Source of the DNA: JADKIH01 sp031427625
GTDB lineage: Bacteria > Bacteroidota > Bacteroidia > AKYH767-A > 2013-40CM-41-45
DNA length: 64,000 nucleotides
Direction: 5' to 3'
Assembly (NCBI GenBank): GCA_031427625.1
Contig: JANPNV010000026.1
Location: 1 to 64,000, forward strand
Below, in pieces: positions 1 through 9,100 of this stretch. The notes under the pieces are model-generated. The model was not told the origin of the DNA. It saw nothing but the letters and a program-made list of their open reading frames with translations, and searched no databases. How positions within the stretch are numbered: position 1 is the first letter of the stretch; the number at the start of each line of letters is the position of its first letter. Made by a program: the position numbers and the translations under genes.

Positions 1-3000
1 GCCGGTGCAGTCACAAACTCAGTCGGAACAGTTATTTATGCATGGAAGAATATTGGTAACACCACTGTCGGAACTACTTCAACTGTTACCGGACTTCCGG
101 CAGGAGCCTATACATTAACCGTTACCGATGGTTGCGGAACCATTACATGCTCACAGACAATTGCTCAACCAACCGCTGCATTAGCAATCGGAACTTGTAC
201 GCATACAGATATTAACTGCTTTGGTACATCAACCGGATCAGTCACAGCAGGTGCAGTGACGAACTCGGTCGGAACAGTTACTTACGCATGGAAGAATATT
301 GGCAACACCACTGTCGGAACAACGGCCACTGTTACTGGTCTTCCGGCAGGAGCTTATACCTTAACTGTCACAGATGGATGTAGGTCTGTTACATGTTCAC
401 AGACAATACTTCAACCTTCTGGTGCCTTGGCAATCGGAACATGTACACATACAAATGTTACATGCGGCGGCGCTTCTACTGGATCAGTCACAGCCGGTAC
501 TGTCACGAATTCTTTCGGAACAGTTTCTTATGCCTGGAAAAATAGCGGGAATACAACTGTAGGAACAACTTCAGTTGTTACAGGACTTCCGGCAGATACA
601 TATACACTTACAGTTACTGATGGTTGTGGATCTACAACCTGTTCACAAACGATTACTGCAGGCGCAACATTAAGTATGGGAGCATGTTCGCATACAAATG
701 TTACATGTGGTGGTGGAAATACCGGATCTGTTTCAGCGGGTACATTAAGCAATTCGTCAGGTCAGGTAACTTATTTATGGAAAAACAGTGGAAATACAAC
801 TGTCGGAACAACCTCAACTGTTACCGGCCTACCAGCAGATACTTATACATTAACTGTTACTGATGCCTGCGGCTCTGTTACATGTTTTCAGACTATTATG
901 CAACCAACAAGTGGCTCGCTTACAATGGATGCATGTACTCATACAGATGTAACATGTTTTGGAGCAAATACAGGTTCGGTAACTGCAGGGTTTGTTTCCG
1001 GTGCAAGTGGTAGTGTTGCATATACATGGAGAAATAGCAGCAATGGTATTGTTGGTACGACGGCCAATGTTACAAATCTTGGAGCAGGCACCTATAGTTT
1101 GGTTGTAACTGACGCATGTGGTTCGACAAGTTGTACTCAAACAGTAAATCAACCGGCTGTCGCATTAAGTATGACAGCATGTTCTCATGTTGACGCAACT
1201 TGTGGAGGTGCCGGTTCTGTAACTGCCGGTACAATATCAAACTCTATTGGTAATGTTTCTTATTCATGGAAAAACAGTAGCAACAATGTTGTTGGAACTA
1301 CTGCAAGTGTAACAGGATTGTCTCCGGGAACTTATACATTGACAGTAACAGATAATTGCGGATCAATTACTTGTTTTCAGGTTATTGGTTCACCATCAAC
1401 AGTTACTGGAACAACAAGTTCTACTTCCTCAGGATGTTCTCAGAGCACAGGGACTGCTTCAGTAGTGCCAAGTGGCGGAACAGTGCCATATTCATATTTA
1501 TGGTCGCCTGGTGGACAAACTACGCAGACTGCAACCAATCTTGCAGGTGGAACATATATCGTAACAATTACCGATGATAACGGATGTTCTGGAACGGCAT
1601 CAGCTGTTGTACAATCATCTGGCGGAAATCCTTCGCTACCAGGACCAATAAGCGGTCCTGCAGGAGCATGTAAAGGTCAATGCGGAGTAGTATATTCTAT
1701 TGATCCTGTTCAAGGTGCTACTTCATATGTGTGGACTTTACCTGCAGGAGCAACTGGAACATCAACCGGAACATCTATTACTCTTTGCTTTACCACAAGC
1801 TACAGAGGTGGATTTATATGTGTAAGAGCTGTAAGTACATGCGGACAGAGTTCCAACGTTTGTTTAAACATTCCGAGAATTAATAGCATGCCATCAACAC
1901 CTGGAAATATTTCAGGCCCGGTATCATTATGTCCGGGACAAACTGCTACCTATTCAATAAATCCTGTTTCGGGTGCTACTGCTTATCAGTGGACAGGAAC
2001 AGGAGGGTTAATAATAAACTCAGGAAATGGAACTACATCTATTTCAGTTACTGCTCCTCCGGGATTTGTAAGTGGTTCTATAAAAGTGAATGCGAAGAAT
2101 TGTAAGGGTACAAGTGGAACAAAAACACTCAATGTGATTGGTATTCCAAGTACACCAATATGGAAATATAATCCTCCGATATTTGTTTGTAGTGGTCAAT
2201 GTTATGTCTTCAATATTGATAATGTTCAAGATGCAAATACATGGACATTTACGGGTCCACCCAATTCAACAATTTCAAGTCCGGGCACTCCAGGATCAGG
2301 CAATCCATTAACCACAGTTAAATCTGTTGCCACAATTTGTTTCCCTCTTGGATTTGTTTCCGGAACTGTTACAATCGTTTCCACGAACAGCTGTGGAAAC
2401 AGTCAGGCTCTTGTTTACAACGTATCATCAATGCCACCGGCTCCCGCATTCATCAGTGGACAAGAGAATGGTGTATGTAATTCGAACAACAATTCATATT
2501 CTGTTCCTGCAGTTCCCGGAGCAACATCTTATACATGGACGGTTCCAGCAGGTGCTCAGATACAGCAGAACAATGGAAACTCTATTAAAGTAGGGTATCT
2601 AAGCAATTTTGTAACGGGTAACATTTGCGTAAGAGTTAATACATCATGCGATACAAGTCAACAGACTTGTCTTGCTGTTAACGCTGCACCTGAGCCACCG
2701 AGTATTATTGACGGACCATCCTCTGTTTGCAAGAGCGAAACAAATGTTAAATATTCGAATCCTGGATCTTATGGTGCTACTAATTTTGTTTGGACTGTAT
2801 CAGGAGGGGCAACTATAGCTAACGGACAAGGTTCGAGAATAGTAAAAATCGATTTCCCTGGTTCAACTTCTAATACTATTGTATTGTCAGTAAGGGCTAC
2901 TAATTCATGTGGCACATCTACAGTAACATCCTTAACGATTAATGTAAATCCTAATTGCAGAGTATCAGGAACTCAATCCAATTTAATTGGGATTGAAAAT

Positions 3001-3246
3001 ATCTCAGCATTTCCGAACCCTGCATCAGATAAGGCAACTGTAACATTCAATTCTGAAATCAATGCAAAGTATTCGCTTAAGGTTGTTGATTTATTGGGTA
3101 ATATTCTGATAACAGAAGAACTCTCTGCGGTTGAAGGTTATAATTCAAAAGAAATAGATCTTAAAAATATTTCTAAAGGAATTTATATAATTAACATTCA
3201 ATCAGAAGGAATTAATTCCAGAAGTCTCCGATTAGTTGTCGAGTAA
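1..3246 (+). CDS. Giant repeat-containing T9SS surface protein (C-terminal part; start lies left of the window)
   Basis: The reading frame is open to base 1, so this is the last ~1081 residues of a larger protein. The first ~460 residues are six copies of an ~82-residue unit with SprB-like signatures (YAWKN, TGLPAG.YTLTVTDGCG, CSQTI), then a shorter SprB-type unit. After that come several PKD/Ig-like modules beginning with patterns such as ISGP and ending in cysteine-bearing strands. The C-terminus (about the last 85 residues, starting near IENISAFPNPASD and ending in LRLVVE) matches the type A T9SS sorting domain, which is cleaved as the cargo reaches the cell surface. By analogy with SprB-family proteins it is probably a secreted or cell-surface adhesin; the ligand is unknown. 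A strong terminator follows the stop, so it ends its transcription unit. Family assignment is firm; the specific role is inference. Confidence 0.85.
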   Translation, partial: AGAVTNSVGTVIYAWKNIGNTTVGTTSTVTGLPAGAYTLTVTDGCGTITCSQTIAQPTAALAIGTCTHTDINCFGTSTGSVTAGAVTNSVGTVTYAWKNIGNTTVGTTATVTGLPAGAYTLTVTDGCRSVTCSQTILQPSGALAIGTCTHTNVTCGGASTGSVTAGTVTNSFGTVSYAWKNSGNTTVGTTSVVTGLPADTYTLTVTDGCGSTTCSQTITAGATLSMGACSHTNVTCGGGNTGSVSAGTLSNSSGQVTYLWKNSGNTTVGTTSTVTGLPADTYTLTVTDACGSVTCFQTIMQPTSGSLTMDACTHTDVTCFGANTGSVTAGFVSGASGSVAYTWRNSSNGIVGTTANVTNLGAGTYSLVVTDACGSTSCTQTVNQPAVALSMTACSHVDATCGGAGSVTAGTISNSIGNVSYSWKNSSNNVVGTTASVTGLSPGTYTLTVTDNCGSITCFQVIGSPSTVTGTTSSTSSGCSQSTGTASVVPSGGTVPYSYLWSPGGQTTQTATNLAGGTYIVTITDDNGCSGTASAVVQSSGGNPSLPGPISGPAGACKGQCGVVYSIDPVQGATSYVWTLPAGATGTSTGTSITLCFTTSYRGGFICVRAVSTCGQSSNVCLNIPRINSMPSTPGNISGPVSLCPGQTATYSINPVSGATAYQWTGTGGLIINSGNGTTSISVTAPPGFVSGSIKVNAKNCKGTSGTKTLNVIGIPSTPIWKYNPPIFVCSGQCYVFNIDNVQDANTWTFTGPPNSTISSPGTPGSGNPLTTVKSVATICFPLGFVSGTVTIVSTNSCGNSQALVYNVSSMPPAPAFISGQENGVCNSNNNSYSVPAVPGATSYTWTVPAGAQIQQNNGNSIKVGYLSNFVTGNICVRVNTSCDTSQQTCLAVNAAPEPPSIIDGPSSVCKSETNVKYSNPGSYGATNFVWTVSGGATIANGQGSRIVKIDFPGSTSNTIVLSVRATNSCGTSTVTSLTINVNPNCRVSGTQSNLIGIENISAFPNPASDKATVTFNSEINAKYSLKVVDLLGNILITEELSAVEGYNSKEIDLKNISKGIYIINIQSEGINSRSLRLVVE
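4..1395 (+). repeat. Tandem ~246-bp coding repeats (six copies visible)
   Basis: Units begin at about 4, 250, 496, 739, 988 and 1228, giving spacings of 246, 246, 243, 249 and 240 bases, all multiples of three. The first copies are close at the DNA level (for example GTNACxAACTCxGTCGGAACAGTTA-type starts in units 1 and 2). The last two are clearly more diverged, which suggests recent amplification at the left end. The array continues beyond base 1, so total copy number is unknown. Confidence 0.85.
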
Positions 3247-3265
3247 TTAAAGGAATAATAATTTT

Positions 3266-3304
3266 AAAAATCGTCGGACGTTTTCGTTCGGCGATTTTTT
3301 TTGT
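3266..3304 (+). terminator. Intrinsic terminator after the repeat adhesin
   Basis: A stem of about 15 base pairs (3266-3280 with 3285-3299, including two G-U pairs) closes a TTTT loop. It is followed by a run of T, 20 bases after the stop codon. It fits a rho-independent terminator for the upstream gene. Confidence 0.85.
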
Positions 3305-3331
3305 GCGCAAGACGCGATTAACATCTATGGG

Positions 3332-3550
3332 GTGAAAATCCAGAATTCAGTTGATGGGAAAAAGTTAGCGTATCCAGATAGAAAGGTAGAAGATAGAGGA
3401 TATAAGTTCGTATGCTATGTTGACGAGATTATCATCAATGTGAAGACAGCGAATGAAGTAGAACGGGTAAAAAGAATAATAGGAAAATTCTTAGAGAAGA
3501 AATTTAAGTTTTACCATGAATCTGTTCCATCTAATGATATAATATCATAA
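3332..3550 (+). pseudogene. Reverse transcriptase/maturase remnant (group II intron type)
   Basis: A 72-codon frame starting at GTG resembles the palm region of group II intron reverse transcriptases. The stretch RGYKFVCYVDE followed by VKTANEVERVKRIIGKFLEKK lines up with the usual RGxKFVRYADD ... VKSxRxAERV ... KFLEKKLKL segment. The catalytic YADD box reads YVDE here, so the second aspartate is lost. Everything before and after (finger, thumb, maturase domain) is absent. No intron domain V was recognised downstream. It is best read as a non-functional relic of a mobile intron or related retroelement; a short unrelated gene is a less likely alternative. Confidence 0.6.
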
Positions 3551-3832
3551 TAAATACCCCGCATATTTAATAGATCGAAGTATGTCGAAAGTTATTTACC
3601 GTTGCATAAGAGAGCAGGTAATGAATTCATCTCTACCGGAACTCGTGAATGAATAAATATTGACTGACGTTTATGAAAATGAATAATAAATGAATAATAA
3701 ATGTTTAAAAAATTTCAAAAAACGCAAAATCTACTTATTAATTTGATTTCGTAACCTTTTCTTACAGACGGGCGTTAGAATAGATGTGTTTCATGTTAAG
3801 TTTTAAGTTAAGTAATTTTAGTTGTTGATCAG
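3551..3832. other. Non-coding stretch, nothing recognised
   Basis: AT-rich sequence between the reverse-transcriptase relic and the terminator of the WD40 gene. No convincing gene, RNA or repeat was seen. It may hold further decayed mobile-element sequence. Confidence 0.5.
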
Positions 3833-3866
3833 AAAACTTCGGACGAAAATTCCGGAGTTTTTTGTT
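3833..3866 (-). terminator. Hairpin terminator downstream of the WD40 gene
   Basis: An 11-bp stem (3833-3843 with 3851-3861, one G-U pair) has a 7-base loop and lies 20 bases past the WD40 stop codon. A-rich and T-rich sequence flanks it on both sides, so it could act in either direction. The nearby minus-strand stop makes that gene the likely user. Confidence 0.6.
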
Positions 3867-3885
3867 TTTAAACATTTTCAGTAAA

Positions 3886-4791
3886 TCAATTTTCTTCGAT
3901 ACTCCAGCCAATTATTTTTTTGTCATCGCTTGCCGATAATAATGCATTTTTCATCCAAAATGTTTTATTAACACTATACAGATGTCCCTCATTGTTATCC
4001 TTATCAATACGAGAAAGGAAATTGAAGTCAGAACTTCCCCAAATTTTAATCGTCTTGTCCCTGCTGCCAGTTGCGAACAAATTATTGTCAGGTGAAAAGC
4101 TGATTGAGTAAATCGCATAATTATGTGCAGGAATAGATTCGATTAATTTAAATGAATCAGAGTCCCACATTTTTAAATGAGCATCTTTGCCACCACTCAG
4201 CAGAACATTTCGTTCAGGATGAAAACAGAGGGCATTTACAGACATTTCATGTGCTTTAAACTGTGAACTCAATTCCATAGATTCAACATCAAGAATTCTG
4301 ATGTACCCGTCACCACAACCAATTGCAGCGGTCTTTTCCAAATTATCGATGGCGATAGCTCTGATTTTTTCTTCACAGAAATTAATAGTTTTCAGACATG
4401 AAAAATTTTCCGAAGACCAGATGGTTATCCGTCCATCTCCACCGGAAGTGATAATTTTTTTGTGAATCGAGGAGTATTTAATATCGTAAATACCTTTCTG
4501 ATGATTAACTAATAAATGAATTTCCTTTTTTTTGTCTAGATCAATAACGTGCATCCCTCCACCGGCTACTCCCGCCAATAACATTCTTTTATCAGCAATA
4601 TATTTCAAAGAGTAAATGGTAGAACCTGTATTTACAATTCCCTTTGCCTTTGAGTTAACATTTGTATTTCGTGCAGAGACGATTCTATCTCCTCCACCCG
4701 AAAAAAAAGACTCATCATCAAAATATTCAAGCGCATAGACAGGAGCATCATGCTCGGAAAATGAAAATATTTTACTAATAGTTAAAGACAT
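3886..4791 (-). CDS. WD40 repeat protein (seven-bladed propeller)
   Basis: The protein has 301 residues and is made almost entirely of WD40 units. Recognisable blade endings include GGDGRITIWSS, GCGDGYIRILD, GGKDAHLKMWD, GSRDKTIKIWG and SASDDKKIIGW, with GH/AH-type starts (KAHEMSVNALCFHP, PAHNYAIYSISFSPD). Seven blades can be counted, which fits a closed propeller. There is no signal peptide or membrane segment, so a cytoplasmic scaffold role is likely. It lies 73 bases downstream of a radical SAM/SPASM gene on the same strand, so the two are probably co-transcribed. The partner of the propeller cannot be told from sequence. Confidence 0.85.
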   Translation of the reverse strand: MSLTISKIFSFSEHDAPVYALEYFDDESFFSGGGDRIVSARNTNVNSKAKGIVNTGSTIYSLKYIADKRMLLAGVAGGGMHVIDLDKKKEIHLLVNHQKGIYDIKYSSIHKKIITSGGDGRITIWSSENFSCLKTINFCEEKIRAIAIDNLEKTAAIGCGDGYIRILDVESMELSSQFKAHEMSVNALCFHPERNVLLSGGKDAHLKMWDSDSFKLIESIPAHNYAIYSISFSPDNNLFATGSRDKTIKIWGSSDFNFLSRIDKDNNEGHLYSVNKTFWMKNALLSASDDKKIIGWSIEEN

Positions 4792-4864
4792 GTCAGATAA
4801 TTATCAGGGTGCATTAATTGTGAATTCAATTTCCGAAATCCATCTATAAGGATTACAGTAAAAT

Positions 4865-5887
4865 CTAATTGAATACGTGAGTTCCTTCAGAGCAGTTTGA
4901 GCAAATATCCGTTTCTTTTCTCCCTGTTAGTACAGCTTTTCTGAATTTGGCATAGAGAGGTCCTTTCCAGATGCTTTTAAATTGCTCTACATTTAGATCA
5001 CCCACTATATAAGAGGCGTCTTTATCGAAACAACACGGAATGGTTTTACCGTCCCATGTGATAACTGAAGAGTGCCAGAGTTTCCAACAATGGTTTAGTA
5101 GCTTGTTTTTGATAACATATTTGCCTCCTTTGATTTTCTTATACCTTGAATATTTTTCTGAAATTGGAATGAGTTCATTCCCATCTTTGAAATCGTAGAT
5201 CTGTGCGGTCTTAAAAGCAATGTTATCAACGCCATATTCTTTGGCTAAGCTGCGTGCATCTTCAATCTGATGTTCGTTTGGGCGCACTACTAAAAATTGA
5301 AACACAACATAGGGTGTGGATGAATTTAATTTTTTTTTCCAATGGATAATATTTTGTGTTCCCGTTAAAACTTTTTCTAAGGTTCCTCCGATTCTGTACT
5401 GACTATAAACTTCCTGAGTTGTTCCATCAATCGAAATAATTAGCCTGTCAAGTCCGCTCTCTACAGTGAGTCTTGCATTTTCATCATTCAGAAAATGTGC
5501 ATTTGTTGATGTTGCTGTATATAATTTTTTCGACGAAGCATATTTGACCATTTTCAGAAAATCAGTATTCAGATATGGCTCCCCCTGAAAATAGAAAATC
5601 ATGTAGGTTAGATCTCTGTAAAGCTGATCAACGATTTTTATAAAGAACTTTTCATCAAGCATTCCGGTTGGTCTTGTAAATGCTCTAAGGCCGCTTGGAC
5701 ATTCGGGGCATCGCAGATTGCAAGAGGTAGTGGGCTCCACCGAAACAGAAACCGGATAGCCATATACAAAAGGCCTGTTAAATAATCGGGATATGTAATA
5801 TCCGCCTCCAACTTTAAGAATGTTAAATATCCGTCGAAAGGTGAGTTTGGAAATTATATTAAAAATATCAGGTAAGTGGTTATTCAC
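4865..5887 (-). CDS. Radical SAM/SPASM domain protein
   Basis: The protein has 340 residues and starts at GTG. The radical SAM cluster motif CNLRCPEC is at residues 56-63 and is preceded by SVEPTTS, as in many SPASM proteins. A TIM-barrel stretch follows, with GEPYLN and IISIDGTTQEVY. The C-terminal ~80 residues carry the SPASM cysteines: NHCWKLW, then IPCCFDKD, then CSNC near the end, which would bind auxiliary Fe-S clusters. Such enzymes mature peptides, modify enzymes or act on cell-envelope compounds. No precursor peptide gene is visible beside it. The next gene on the strand encodes a WD40 propeller and may be a partner. The substrate is unknown. Confidence 0.85.
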   Translation of the reverse strand: MNNHLPDIFNIISKLTFRRIFNILKVGGGYYISRLFNRPFVYGYPVSVSVEPTTSCNLRCPECPSGLRAFTRPTGMLDEKFFIKIVDQLYRDLTYMIFYFQGEPYLNTDFLKMVKYASSKKLYTATSTNAHFLNDENARLTVESGLDRLIISIDGTTQEVYSQYRIGGTLEKVLTGTQNIIHWKKKLNSSTPYVVFQFLVVRPNEHQIEDARSLAKEYGVDNIAFKTAQIYDFKDGNELIPISEKYSRYKKIKGGKYVIKNKLLNHCWKLWHSSVITWDGKTIPCCFDKDASYIVGDLNVEQFKSIWKGPLYAKFRKAVLTGRKETDICSNCSEGTHVFN

Positions 5888-6117
5888 AGAAACAAAGATG
5901 AGAAAATTAATCTGCTCTTTTACTTACAGGAAAATCACGCTTTTGGGAATTATGCAATGTTTAAAACATTGAAAAAGTATCGACAAACAGGTGTGAAAGC
6001 ATTGTCAAATCTCTGAATGACGAATTTGTCAGTTGAATATTTCTATGTTAATAATTTATGGGAAGAAAGAAAAAGAGGATGCCTAGTGATCTTATCTTAG
6101 AAGCTTGATAAAAAACC

Positions 6118-9100
6118 GTGATTAGAAAATTTTATTATTTGACTATAGCATTCCTGGTAATGGGCGGAAGCACATATGCCCAGGATAATTGTGCATCTGC
6201 TGTTACTTTATGTGCAGGAAGTTCTAGAAACAGTACAACTGCCGGAGCGACAACAGTTGGTAGTGATCCTGCTTTGAGTTGTGGTGATGCAGTTGTAAAC
6301 AACAGTGTCTGGTTTGCAATTCTTGCGGTCAACAATGGAAATTGTACTGTTACCGTCATAAACATCAACAACAATCCGGGGCTCGATATGCAGGCATATA
6401 CTGGTACTTGCGGATCATTAGTGTCAACTGGTTTTTGTGCCAGTGGAAGCAGCGCAACAGGAGGAACGATGACCATGTCGTTTCCCACTGTATCAGGAAT
6501 AACTTATTATATTATGGTAGATGGAAATGCCGGGAATCAGGAGGCATTTGATATTACAGCAACTACACCCAATGATGCGGTCGTTGCACGTCCAGACGCC
6601 AATTTCGATGTGGATCCTGTTTCCGGATGCGCTCCGCTGAATGTGCTGCTTGATAACACAACAACTTTACATGGTGGAACCAATATCACATACGACTGGA
6701 AAATAGATGCTGCTGCATACATACCATCCTCAGGTGTGGATTCTACCATTTTATTGAATACAATCGGAACACATACGGTTACTCTGAGAGTGTGCAACCA
6801 GCAATGCGGATGTAAAACGGTTAGTCAGGATATTGACGTTCTGAATTTATTTCCTTCTATCAGTTATCTGCCTGCAAGTTCATGTATTGGTACGCCGATA
6901 CAGTTTAACGGGTCTGCAATCATACTTCCCGATCCACCAACAGTTAATCCAAACATTACATCGTGGGATTGGGATTTTGGTGATCCGGCTTCAGGAGCAT
7001 CGAATACGGCAAATGGTCAATCAGTTAATCATACTTTTACAAATACATCAAGCTCTTATTCCGTCTCACTTACAATCCAGGGTCTTTGTGGTCCAAAAAC
7101 AGTAACTACTGTAATTAATTTGAGGCCTAAACCAATTGTTACAATAACAGGCGGTATGGATATTTGTGAAGGGCAGAATTTGAATTTAGGTTCTACTTTA
7201 TCAAATGCCACAGCACCTATAACGTATAATTGGGTTGGAGCAGGTACGTATTCTTGTACTAATTGTCCGGCTACTGTAATAAGCAATCTTCTTGTTGGTG
7301 GCCCATATTCAATTGCATTGTCGATAGTAGATTTTAATGGGTGTTCAGCTGATACTTTTGTTGATGTAACTGTAAACGAACTTCCAACTGTTTTTGCCGG
7401 CGGATTTCTAACAGTTTGTCCGAATGATTCTGCGGCGCTTAATGCTACTGCATCGAATGGAATTGCGCCATATCATTATCAATGGTCTCCTTCAGCAGGA
7501 TTAAGCAATGATACAATATTCGATCCCTATACTTTTAATACTAACAGTGTTTCCTATTGTATTACTGTTACAGATGTAAATGGATGTGTGTCTTTACCTG
7601 ATTGCATAATTATCGATCAGTATCCAACACCAACAATAGTTCCTTCCTCAGCAAATTTATGCGCATCACAATTACCGCTTCAAAACACGTTTAATGTAAA
7701 TGGTTCTGGTGCAGGTTCACAATATGAGTGGGGTCTGTCACCTGATTATGCTTTAATTACAGGAGCTGCACCCGATTCATCAAGTATTGATGCTTCATTT
7801 CCACCAGTACCTGCAACATATAATTTTATTGCAATTGTTACTGATGGAGTCACTGGATGCGTAGACACTGTCCCGACATCATTTACAGTTACGGCTGGTT
7901 TAAGTATGAGTGTTTCTGGTCCATCGACAATTTGTTCCGGAGACAGCGCAACACTAAATGTAACAGGTGCAACAACATATTCCTGGACGGCCACACCGGC
8001 GTATGCATTTGCAGACTCTACAAATTCTGTTCAGGTTGTATTCCCCGCTGTCAACACAATTTTTACAATTACCGGAACAATGGGAACATGCACACAAACA
8101 ATAAATCACTCCTTGACTGTTGGTGCAAATCCTGTAGCATTTATTAATCCGATAGCTCCGGTATGTAGTTGTGGTGTGGTTACATTAGATGGTACCGGAA
8201 GTACGCCTGGTATGACATATCTATGGACGAGTCAGAATGGTAGCAGCATTGTTGCACCGGGAAATATTGTCACAAATGGAACTGTTTGTGTAAACGATTC
8301 AATTACATTAACGGTAACAGATCCTTCAACTTCCTGTAAGAACAGTGTTAAAGAAGCTGCAGTGTCCCGTCCCAAGCCCGTTTCTAAAGCTAATGTAACT
8401 CCGCCCTTAATTTGTAACGGGGTAGCAACAGCTATTAATCTTGATGGTTCACTTAGTGATCCGGGAATGACGTATGCATGGACGAGTAATACAGGTGCTG
8501 TTATTACTGATTCTACTCAAATGAGTACGACATCCAATGTCTCAGCTGCAACAATTTTTTCTCTTACTGTTACAGATGCATTCGGATGCGATTCAACATC
8601 GAGTAGTACTGTTAACATTTATCCTCCACCGACATTTGCTGCGAATCCCCCTTTCCTCTGTACTTCAGATCCTGTTCTTCAATCTACCTTAACAGTTTCA
8701 GGAGCGACTCCGGGTTCTACATTTACATGGACGGCAATTCCAGGATGTGTTGTTCCAAATTCTGCTACAACGGAATCTCAGGTATTTGATTTTGGAACCT
8801 GTGGAACAGGAGTATATAATTTCGATGTTACCGTCAATGATATTGGCACAACATGTATTACCAATCTTTCACAAACAGTAACTGTGGTTAGCGGTGTTGT
8901 ACTAACAGTTTCAAACGATACAACATTCTGTGAAGGAGGAGTCGCCACGCTTACGGCTTCCGGTGCTAATAGTTTTCTATGGAGTACAGGCGACACAACT
9001 AATTCAATTACTCTAAGCGGACTTACGGCTGCGTCATCTCCTTATCAGTATATAGTTATCGGAACAATCGGTGGTTGCGTTAACAGTGATACAATAATTG

